NCBI GenBank assembly: GCA_950295325.1
Contig: OX485806.1
Location: 746,001-810,000 of the forward strand
DNA: 64,000 nucleotides
From: Polytrichum commune
Taxonomy: Eukaryota > Streptophyta > Polytrichopsida > Polytrichales > Polytrichaceae
Direction of reading: 5' to 3'
Shown here: in pieces, positions 33,370 to 42,835 of the stretch
Layout: each line of letters opens with the position of its first letter
How positions within the stretch are numbered: position 1 is the stretch's first letter
Notes under the pieces: generated by a model
The model's input: only the letters and a program-made list of their open reading frames with translations
What the model was told of the DNA's origin: nothing
The model's database searches: none
Position numbers and translations under genes: made by a program

Positions 33370-33800
33370 CACAATTTAGAGGTGGGTATTTTGCCAATCC
33401 ATGTTGCAACTCATTGCCATCATCTTTCGGGTTCAAGGCTCTATAGGGCTTCAAGGCTCTGTAGTGGTCCAAAATCTCGTACCAGCCAGTGCTTGAAAAG
33501 TGATATGAGTGGTTGTCCATGTGCAGGAGAAATATACTACTACACCTTCTTCTACACTAATTGTCAAGGGAGCAGTAACTCATTGCCATCATGTGTTGGC
33601 CTCAAGGCTATGTAGTGCTGCAAACCCTCGTATCAGCCAGCGCTTAGACAGTGACACAGATGTCCTGGAGGGTAGTAGAGCTTCATCACCTTCCATACGT
33701 ACTGTTTCAAGAATCTTCAGTTCACCTCACACACGTATTTCCAGAATCATCACTACACCTTCGGCACATGTTTCTAAGGCAGCAAGTCACTGCTATCATC
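33370..33800 (+). repeat. Degenerate long tandem repeat, interrupted by solo LTRs and a LINE
   Basis: Units share CATTGCCATCATCT, then GCTTCAAGGCTCTGTAGTGG-like sequence, then CTCGTA(C/T)CAGCCAG. Two units lie here (about 33405 and 33575). A third starts at 37229, is cut at 37278 by a solo LTR and resumes at 38266. A fourth begins near 38345. Translated in one frame they give repeated HCHHL.ASRLCS. The array may be non-coding satellite-like DNA or decayed coding repeats. Confidence 0.55.
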
Positions 33801-35153
33801 TGTGAGCCCAAATTGATGCCCACATGTGTTGTTAACACTTGTAAAACATTACAAGTGGTGTTTTGTTGATTTATGATTATTCACAAAAATATAAAAAGAG
33901 TGAAGCTTAAAGAAAGCTAAGTTTGAAGCATTAGGCTTGTGTGGAGTGGATTTAAGTAGTATGAGGACATACCTTGGTAAAGTGTGGTAGATAGAAAGCC
34001 AAGGTTAGTTAAATGTTTGAATTAGGATCTTTGTTGATCATTTGAGGGAGGAAGGCTTAAGAGATAAGATGAGAGCCTACAAAGTAGGAGGAGATTTCGA
34101 GGGCTTATCGTGAGCCTTGAGGGTGCTCACCCCCTCAAACTCACTATATAATCCCTCATTCTTCCCTCACTCATTTTCTCTTTCCTTCGTGCTCCTTGGC
34201 ACCCCACGTGTTATAAGTGTGGGTGTATGGAAGCAAGATAGGAGCACATGTGTGTGCATGGTTTTGAAGTTAGGAGCCAAGGCTAGTTGGCCTTGAAGAG
34301 GGTTTGACCTCTTGTTAGTATTAGTTTGGGTGTGAAATTTTTTAAGATAATTTATGGCTTCAAGTTGTAGCACTTGAGTTCATATTTCTTGGGTATATAT
34401 GTTTGCTAAGTGTCATTATAACTATTCCACTCGGGCTAGAAGGAAATCGAAGGGTGGAGTACTTTTGGTGACACGTTCCCGGAACACAAGTTGGTAAATG
34501 AGAGGGTCCTTTGAGTAGTCTAGGTTGTAAGGGGCATAACTTCCGAGGAGAAGAAGATACTTTGTTGAAATTTAGAGGGTTAGTAAACAACTTGTTTATA
34601 TGAACATGGTCAAAATCTGAGGATGTTTGGAGTACTGGAGCAGCAGTTATGATATTCTGAACTTTGCCTACATTTTCGAGCTGAAATGGACATAACTCTT
34701 GGACAAAGGCTTGGAAACACATGAAATTTTGAGGGATGCTTTTTTATTAGGTTTCCTAGTTGTGGTACAAATTTCAAGTCATTCCAAGCAGATAAGAAGG
34801 AGATATATCATTCTGAAGTGTTTTTAAGAGTTGCAGACTAAAAAGGCCATAACGTTTTGGCAGAAAATGAAAATAGTTTGAAATTTCAGGGGGTCATAAA
34901 CAATTAGTTTTTGTGATTGCTCCCAAAATTTGAAGTTCTTTAGAGCCCGTGGGAGGAAGTTATGACATTCTGAAATCTGGGTAGACTGACACACTAAAAT
35001 GGTCATAACTGTCGGACAGAAAATGGGATAGGCTCACAAATTGGTGAGATATTTTTTGCTTTGTCTCCCTAGTTACAGATAAAATTTCAGGACATTCCAA
35101 GAAGTAATGGGAAAGTTACACTATTCTGAAATTTGTTCTGGATGTAGCCTTGG

Positions 35154-37072
35154 TGTCGCAACCCTTGCTAGCCCCCCCTTGACCATCTTGCCAATTTTCG
35201 TTTCTAGCAAAGGTTACGAGCGCTAACCCTTCGCATTCTGCCATGCTAATGGATAGCTCCTCTTACCCCGGACCAATAGTTCATAGGAGGTGTCGCGCAC
35301 CTCTCCATGAGGAGTGCCCGCAACACCATGGGCACAAGGGGGACCCCGGAGTGACACCCGGGACTTGTGACGCCATTGGTGAGAGGGACCAAGTGATCCT
35401 AAGGTGGGTGAGGGCCCCGGGCGTTTAGAACGCCTCCCACCCACAAAGACTAGGAGTCATGAGGGTAAAGCCATAAGCTATGAGTAGCTTATGGCGTCCC
35501 AATTCTAGAATGCTAAAGAACACCTCAATCTGAGGTGTGAGCTAGGAGATATGGCACTTTGAGTGGGATGCTGTCCCGGGACAGCGCCCTGGAACAGCAG
35601 GGGCCTGGGAGTGGCTCCCGGGACTGCAAAGGTTTAAACAGGCATAACTTCCTCAATACTTGCCCGAATAGGGCAAGTGAGGTGTCCATAGGGATCTACG
35701 TGAAATGTAGATGACGATAGAGTGGTTGGTTGTTAGATTCAGAGACCGCACGTGGAAGTTATGAAGGTCTGAAGCTGCAGGGAGGCTTCTAGACCCAGCG
35801 GCTAAGGGAAAATGTCTACTTGGCCCCAACTCTTGGTAGAGAGACAAAAGGGATGTTGACGGTGGGGGAGGGGCCCCGCCAAAAGTCCTAGAGGCTTATA
35901 TGGGTGAGGCGGCTTTGCCGACCGACCCCCCCGGAGCATACTTGGCAATGTGCTCCGGGTGGTTGTAGTGTTGTCCTAGCAACACTATGACCAAGTAGGG
36001 AGTGGACTTCCATGGATGGAAGTCCACCTTAGCGATGGGTTACCTACTAAGGGGAAAGAGTCCCGAATGCATGTGTAGGAGGGTTTGTTGACCAAATATG
36101 GGATTGAAGGTCCGCGGTTTTGGGAGCTAACCATGCATGTGCGTGGGATGTGCAGGTTAGCGCTCGGGACACTTGCTAGAATTGGAAAGCGATTGAGCTA
36201 AGTGGAGAAAAACTAGCAAGGGTCGCGACAGGAGGGAACCAACCCTCCTACTTTGCTTTTGGGACTCACCCCTCAATCGGTAACCCATTTCCCCAATGTG
36301 GACTTCCATCCATGGAAGTCCAATCCTATGTTGATCATCGCGTTGCCGGAGCAACACTACAACAACCCGAACCATACTAGGCAACTATGGCCTCACAATA
36401 GGCCGAAGCCCATGGAGGCCTTGCCGTTCGGCCTCGGGTGGATGAGGCCACACCACCTCACCCATATAAGCCTCTAGGACTTCACGCGGGGCCCCTACCC
36501 CACCGTCAACCAACCTCTTGTCTCTCTACCAAGAGTTGGGGCCAAGTGGACATTTTCCTTTAGCTGCTGGGCCTAGAACCCCCTAGCAGCTTCAGACCAT
36601 CATAACTTCCTTGTACGATGTCTGATCATAACAACCAACCACTCCATCTTCATCTACGCTTCACGTAGATGCCGATGGACTCCTCACTTGCCCCATTCGG
36701 ACAAGTACTGAGGACGTTATGCCTGTTTGAACCTTGGCAGTCCCGAGAATCACTCCCAGGCACTGCTGTACCAGGGCGCTGTCCCGGGACAGCGCCCCAC
36801 TCAAATGGCCATAACTCCTAGCTCACACCTCCGATTGAGGTGTTCTTGAGCTTTCTAGAATCACCACGCCATGAGCTACGCATAGCTCATGGCCTTACCC
36901 TTGTGCCTCCTAGTCTTCGTGGGTGGGAGGCGTTCCCAACGCCCGGGGCCCTCACCCACACTAGGATCACTTGGGCCCTCTCACCAACGGCGCCACAAGT
37001 CCCGGGTGTCACTCCGGGGTCCCCTTTGTGCCCATGGTGTTTAGGGCACTCCTCATGGAGAGGTGCGCGACA
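35154..37072 (-). mobile_element. Solo LTR of the element A family, split by another LTR
   Basis: Reverse-oriented: on the plus strand it starts TGTCGCAACCC and ends GGTGCGCGACA. Target duplication CTTGG is at 35149-35153 and 37073-37077. The LTR is complete once 35291-36235 is removed. The 22-bp CCCGGG-centred palindrome is kept at about 36776-36797. Confidence 0.88.
35291..36230 (+). mobile_element. Solo LTR of the element A family nested in a reverse-oriented one
   Basis: Starts TGTCGCGCACC and ends GGGTCGCGACA. Duplication GGAGG is at 35286-35290 and 36231-36235. It is more diverged from elements A than its host LTR is (for example its 22-bp palindrome is broken), although it must have inserted later, so it comes from a different subfamily. 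Confidence 0.88.
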
Positions 37073-37278
37073 CTTGGGGGTTAAATCATAAGTCATTAAC
37101 GTTGTGTATATTCCAAAGGCATATTGGAATGATACATTGAGTTACTAAGGAAGGAGTTTGCTAAGTGTCATCAATACTATTCCACTCAGGCTAGGACGAA
37201 ATCGAGGGGTGGAATACTTTTGGTGACATCATCTGAAAGCTTCAATGCTATGTGGTGCGGCAAATTCTCGAATTAGAG

Positions 37279-38260
37279 TGTCGCAACCCTTGCTAGCCCC
37301 CATAACAATCTTGTCCATTTTCGATTCTAGCAAAGGTTACGAGTCGCTAACCCTTCGCATACCGCCATGCTAATGGTTAGCTCCTCTCACCCCGGACCTT
37401 ATAGTTCATAGGAGGGAAACCAACCCTCCTACTTTGCTTTAAGGACTCACCCCTTTAATCAGTAACCAACCCCTTCAATCGGTAATCAATCCTTAGATGT
37501 GGACTTCCATCCATGGAAGTCCAATCTTATGTTGATCATCGTGTTGCCGGAGCAACACTACAACAACCCGAGCCATACTAGGCCACTATGGCCTCACATT
37601 GGGCCAATGCCCATGGAGGCCGTGTCGTTCGGCCTCGGGTGGGTGAGGCCACATTACCTCACCCATAAAAGCCTCTAGGACTTTGCACGGGGCCCCTACC
37701 CCACTGTCAAGAAACCTCTTGTCTCTCTACCAAGAGTTGGGGCCAAGTGTACACTTTCCCTTAGCCGCTGGGCCTAGAAGCCCCTAGCAGCTTCAGACCA
37801 TCATAACTTCCTTGTATGATGTCTGATGCTAACAAGCAACCACTCTATCTTCATCTACGTTTCACGTAGATGCCGATAAACTCCTCATTTGCCCCATTTG
37901 GCCAAGTATTGAGGAAGTTATGCCTGTTCAAACCTTAGCAGTCCCAGGAATCACTCCCAGGCACTGCTGTACCGGGACAGCGCCCCACTCAATTTGCCAT
38001 AACTCTTAGCTCACACCTCCGATTGAGGTGATCTTGAGCTTTCTAGAATCCCCACGCCATGTGCTACGCATAGCTCATGGCCTTACCCTTGTGCGTCCTA
38101 GTCTCCGTGGGTGGGAGGCGTTCCCAACGCCCGGGGCCCTCGCCCACACTAGGATCACTTGGGCCCTCTCACCAACGGCGCCACAAGTCCCGGGTGTCAC
38201 TCCGGGGTCCCCCTTGTGCCCATGGTGTTTTGGGCACTCCTCATGGAGAGGTGCGCGACA
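37279..38260 (-). mobile_element. Solo LTR of the element A family in the host repeat
   Basis: Starts TGTCGCAACCC and ends GTGCGCGACA on the plus strand. Flanks are TAGAG and GAGAG (4 of 5 match). The host repeat unit continues across it in register. It has internal small deletions, including part of the central palindrome. Confidence 0.85.
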
Positions 38261-38589
38261 GAGAGAATGCATAGACATTCACAAAGATGAGAGTAAGGTG
38301 CCTTTCTCACCTTCTGCGGGTGTTTCTAAAGGATCAAGTCACTGTCATCATCTATTTGCTTCAAGGCTGTGTAGTGGTGCATGTCTGTCGTAAACAACAA
38401 TGCGTAGGTTCAATCGTTGTTTCAGTGTCCCATATCTATCTCCACCACTCGAGCCTCCTTTCTAATCGTAGATTTCATTTTTCCCACAACTGCGTTGGGA
38501 ATACATTTTTGGCTACAGGTGGTGAGGGTTTTGTACAGTGTGTTTCTTGGAGGGTTTTAGGGTTTAGTGTAATATGCACGTTATCATCA

Positions 38590-40938
38590 TCATGAAGACA
38601 ATGGGCGGCACCTCATCACCATTCCCAAAACCAGATTACATTGGTTATGGAAACAATACCAACTCGCAAAAAACATTCCACATGGACTAGAACCACCCAC
38701 ACAACCATTTGAAACTAAAATTGTATGGCTATACCAAAGATACAAATACCGCATCCCAAAGAATGATCCTTTGAAACTAGTCCAATATACACTACCTATA
38801 CCAATATTAAACTTCCTCACCACATCATTCAATGTCAACCACTCATACTTCTCATCCCCAATCACATGCCCTATACACAATCAATTCTACTCACCATTTC
38901 CACGTGACAAGATATTTGGATCCATAGGGAAAGCCTTCGACCATAAATGGAAGGGAATAGGATACGCCCACGCAAATAATGCAACAGACCTACAACAGGC
39001 CATACATTGGGCTTGTCTTGCCGCCAAAATAGACCCAAATACCATCACAATAATCATCTCACCAGATACTAACTGGTACCAAAACTCTGACCCACACTCT
39101 GGCCCATACCCAGACACACATATCATCGCCCATTTTGCCGCAGATACCATTACATACGAAGAACCCACTATACCCCCCGATCTTAACATACCCAGAAAAG
39201 AACCTTCCTCGATACAAATATTCTGCATACACCACCAAAATAACAACATGGGTACCTACGAACAACTAAATCAATTCACTTATATAGCAAATAATCTCTT
39301 AATACAACAACTACACACGCAAATTGCCACACACACTCCCCCAAATACCCCTGTCAATACTAGCAAAAAGTGGTCCAAACTCAATTATCCAAATACCCCT
39401 ATACTCAATGAAACACATGTATCTCAACTGCCTAACTATCAAACTAATCTACCATTAAAATTCCACCCACAATTTAGCTACTACACTGATGGTTCATTCA
39501 AAAAACCTAAAGAAATTCTCCCCGGAACATGGAAAAGAGAAAAGCAGGATATGGCATTTATAGTCCTAAAGGGCTTAGCATTACCAAAAGACTACATGGC
39601 CATCAAAATATCCTACGTGCAGAAATGATTGCTATCCATGAAACATTACAAATTATTAATAACCAATATCCAAATGAACCCGCATACATATTTACTGATA
39701 GTCTAAACGTACTATATCTACTAAACACACAAATTAAACACCCCACTCTATATAATAGTCACCCCGACCAAGTCACACTCGCCTCCATGGTACAATTGCT
39801 TCAAAACCGCTCCCAACCTATCACACTATACAAAATAAGAGCACATGTTAACATAGACGGTAATGAACAAGCAGATAAATTAGCAAAAGAAGGCCTAGGC
39901 CTACCCCACGAAAACGCTACACATCCATTTGAACATGCCCATGCCACACCCTACTACTATCAAAAAGACGAATGGCCCTCCATGATAGACACACCAGACA
40001 AAGGTCCCGTTAGATTCCTAGAAAAACAAATCATAAAATATGACATAATAAATAACCTAGAAACTATGGCCACACAAACCCCCAATATCTGCAAATGGAC
40101 AGGCATTACAGACATCGACAAAGAACTTTCCAATGAATTTTGGAACAACCCTAATATTACGGACAAACAAAAATCATGCCTCATCAAATTTCTTACGGGA
40201 ACTTATATGGGCCGCGCCAGAAAACAACTCTTCTTTGGCAGGCAAAAATACCCCACCATTACTTGTCCTATCTGCAACTTATACGAACCGGACACATGGC
40301 TACATGTACTACTTACAGGTAGACAACAACACATACACTCACTTCATGTTAAAAGACACAACAAAGCAGTATGGGAAATAAGAAAATTGCTAATTTCGTC
40401 CGAAAAATCCCGATGCTACACTTTCATGAACGCTGGTGCATTCAATAATAACCCCCAAGAAAACACCGTCCCTAACTGGCTACTACCATGTACATGCGGA
40501 GCCCAAAGATGCCATTGTAACGCCCGATTTAGACCCGACATTCTTTGCGTTAAAGGGTTACCATATCAAAATGAACCACCCACAAATATTGATCAAAATC
40601 TTACCATACAATTCATTGAATTCAGATACTGTAACGATAGATTCTCACTGGAAACACTCGAAGCTAAAGCCAACAAATACAAACCCCTAATAGAAAACAT
40701 AACTACTAGAGGCTGGAAAATTAACCTGCTCATCGTTATTACAGCAGGCGCTAGAGCTGCAACACATACCCCATCAATGAAAATACTCGAAGACAAATTT
40801 AAACTACCTATGTCAACCATTCGAAACACCTTTAAAAACATCAATACCATTGCCATACAATATGCCATGTCCATCCTCCTCCACAAAAAAAGACTAGAAA
40901 ATAATCAACCTCTACCTCAAATACAAGACCCCCCCTAG
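38590..40938 (+). pseudogene. LINE ORF2 C-terminal part with RNase H, frameshifted
   Basis: One frame is open from the truncation point to about 39545 and continues in another frame to the stop at 40936-40938, so a single frameshift lies inside RNase H. Domains in order: an unfamiliar block with FGSIGKAFDHKWKG and TITIIISPDTNWYQN (about 38910-39180); RNase H with YYTDGSF, RAEMIAIHE, IFTDSLN and GNEQADKLAKEG (39475-39890); CPICNLYEPDTWLHVLL, a Cys/His finger typical of LINE C-termini (40270-40320); CTCGAQRCHCNARFRPD (about 40490); and ITAGARAATHTPSM near the end. RNase H would remove template RNA after target-primed reverse transcription. The same blocks occur in the second copy. The LINE clade is not assigned. 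Confidence 0.82.
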
Positions 40939-41326
40939 TAAAAAAATAAAAAAATAAAAAAATATAGTAACTAAAACCACATTAGTAAATGTCAACAACG
41001 GGTGCAATTCCCCCTACCACACGAAAGAGGGACTGCTAGGTGGCACAAACACCACACTCCCCACACTTACGCAAACAAGCCCACTAGGGTTTAAAACACT
41101 TGGCGGTAAAACTTTGCACCAAACAAATCTCAGACTAACCAGTCCTTTTTGTGTACTGGTTCTATCTGTTACTGGTTACTTGTGACTATAGTGTCTACTC
41201 TCGAAAGGGGGAAGTAATTCTTTACCTCTATTCCTTTGTCCAGTGGACATAGGTCTGGGGGTGGAACGAACAGACACTTCATTCACGTCGGCCTCCTAAC
41301 GGAGACGGAAGTTTCTCTTCTTCTTC
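40939..41326 (+). other. 3' untranslated region of the LINE
   Basis: Starts with AAAAAAATAAAAAAATAAAA after the stop and ends in a CTT/TTC run. About 390 bp with no coding. The last part should contain the sequence recognised by the element's own reverse transcriptase. Confidence 0.6.
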
Positions 41327-41427
41327 TGCACGTTATCATCGACTTTGCGCTTATTCTAAGTAGGATGTCCAAGTAGTAGTTTTTTTGAACTCACTGATAA
41401 GTGGAATGGGTTCTTGATGTTGCAGTG

Positions 41428-41627
41428 CCAGGCCTATGGAAGAGGATACAGTAAATGCAGCATTACAGGCTCTGAAGAACAGTCTTCCATTTGATGAAGA
41501 TGGAAAAGCCCCACATGTCACTTTGATAGAGCACGCTGATGCCAGTACCAGGCAAGAAATGGTTGCTTTACTTGAGAATGATGCAGTCAAATATTCCATC
41601 ATAGAAGAGAAATCAGGTAAGAAGAAG
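41428..41627 (+). other. Exon-like coding segment, protein not recognised
   Basis: A TTGATGTTGCAG acceptor precedes it and TCAGGTAAGA provides a donor. In frame it reads MEEDTVNAALQALKNSLPFD, then PHVTLIEHADASTRQEMV and KYSIIEEKSG. The composition is that of real coding sequence. It lies just right of the host repeat unit that the LINE hit. It could be one captured exon or part of a broken host gene. Confidence 0.45.
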
Positions 41628-41959
41628 AAGTGAGTGCTATTATTCTGGGGAATAAAATAACATCAGGAATTTAAAATCTCCGTCGCATGAGAAATAAAGT
41701 AACAACAAGGAGTTGAATCGAAACCCAAGAGCCGTGCTCAAGATGATCAACCTGGAGGAGACCACTAACCTACAAAGAAAGGTGAACAAATAAACTTACC
41801 AAAAAGGACGAGTAATTTCTTTAGACACAAATGAAGACTTTAAGAGCACAAATTCACAAGATTTGAACTTCAGCAGATGTCCTACATGTGACTTTGTGGA
41901 GCTTGTGAGGGTGTAGTGGAGGAGTTCGTTTTGTACTGACTCATGACATGATTTTGCAG
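41628..41959 (+). other. No gene recognised between exon-like segments
   Basis: About 330 bp of unassigned sequence lying between the exon-like segment and the first NAP1 exon; probably intronic or junction DNA. Confidence 0.35.
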
Positions 41960-42267
41960 CCAAATCAAAATCCTCTTCTTTTACGTGTTTTTATGGACCT
42001 CTTCTGTGCATTTGTACACGCCAATCTTTTAGCTGATAAGGAAAAATCATACCCTTTTTTGCTCTCTGGGCTTAAATTTCTTTCCATGGCTGCCCTTCTA
42101 AGTGCAATGACGTCTGCATGTGTAGATTCATTAACATCTGTATAGTGCTGAACAGGTGCCCAGAAAAATGCTTCTTCAGATGTACAATCTGACTCATACA
42201 ATTATGAAAAGTGGACGAGACTATGGAGCTTATCATCGGCAAGTTTCTGTAGAGGTTGGAGAACATG
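41960..42267 (+). pseudogene. NAP1: NAP1 (SCAR/WAVE complex) N-terminal exons, fragment
   Basis: Two exons on the plus strand match the early part of plant NAP1 (GNARLED), a subunit of the SCAR/WAVE complex that activates ARP2/3 and actin branching. The first (41960 to about 42040, after a TTTTGCAG acceptor) reads LLLRVFMDLFCAFVHANLL. The second (42156-42267, after AACAG) reads VPRKMLLQMYNLTHTIMKSG and DYGAYHRQV and ends at a GGTAAGC donor. The first exon's donor appears lost: AAGGAAAAA where AAGGT is expected. The rest of the gene does not follow; C-terminal exons lie 0.6 kb away on the other strand. It is a rearranged fragment. Confidence 0.72.
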
Positions 42268-42319
42268 GTAAGCGAACCGAATTACACCCACATATCTTGG
42301 GTACAGTTGTACCTAATAA

Positions 42320-42386
42320 ATTATTGTAGGTGCAATGCTCATAACGAATCGAATTACACCCATATGAGCATTGCACCTACAATAAT
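42320..42386. repeat. Perfect 23-bp inverted repeat with 21-base loop
   Basis: The arms at 42320-42342 and 42364-42386 are exact reverse complements, starting ATTATTGTAGGTGCAATGCT. The block GAA(C/T)CGAATTACACCCA occurs twice beside and within the loop. It lies just after the NAP1 fragment. Confidence 0.85.
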
Positions 42387-42835
42387 TTTCTACATGACTT
42401 TCTGATAGACTTCCTGGCATGCAGCTCACCAACACCACAAAGTGTGCACTTGCTACAATTGTCTCCCAACAACATTGTTATTTTGCCATTTTTGATGTAC
42501 AGATATGGTATCTGTTATCAGAACTCAGACAATTTATAACAATATAAATTGTGTTGACAGATCCTGCAAACTGAGTCTTTCTGAAGTCGATTGTATCATT
42601 CTCACTGAAGTCCTTACCAACAGGACGCAGTCTCCAACAAATGCAAATATCTGTGCTACACCTACATCTGAAGGACTCTCTCTACACCTACATCTTCCGG
42701 CACTAACACTCCCTATGCTTTACATCATGTGCACGTGGTCTACCTGTGAAGCAGCTAAAAGGTTCAAAATTGACCAGAATCTGCACCCTAACTATCATTT
42801 TTAGGTATAAATACTACAGTCTCCAAATTCTGATG
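42387..42835. other. Possible 3' region of the minus-strand NAP1 fragment
   Basis: No confident gene. A 99-codon plus frame at 42505-42804 has no known motif. The right part would be the 3' untranslated region of the minus-strand NAP1 exons. Confidence 0.35.

Larger units (their letters stand above)
33801..37228 (+). mobile_element. Solo LTR related to element B, interrupted by nested LTRs
   Basis: It starts TGTGAGCCC and ends GGTGACA. A 5-bp duplication, TCATC, flanks it (33796-33800 and 37229-37233), and the host repeat resumes exactly after it. Net of inserts it is about 1.5 kb. The TATA region at 34145 matches element B. The block TTTGCTAAGTGTCAT...TACTTTTGGTGACA occurs both at 34410-34490 and at the right end. 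Between these, 34500-35130 consists of degenerate repeats around GTCATAAC and GTTATGACATTCTGAAA. Confidence 0.82.
38589..41326 (+). mobile_element. 5'-truncated LINE with 14-bp target duplication
   Basis: TGCACGTTATCATC is duplicated at 38575-38588 and 41327-41340, and a paralogous empty site exists at 32746. The insert is 2738 bp, lacks RT and endonuclease, and keeps RNase H and a C-terminal zinc-finger tail. The 3' end is CTCTTCTTCTTC rather than poly(A). The plus strand is strikingly rich in A and C. A second copy is at 61926-63713. Confidence 0.88.
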
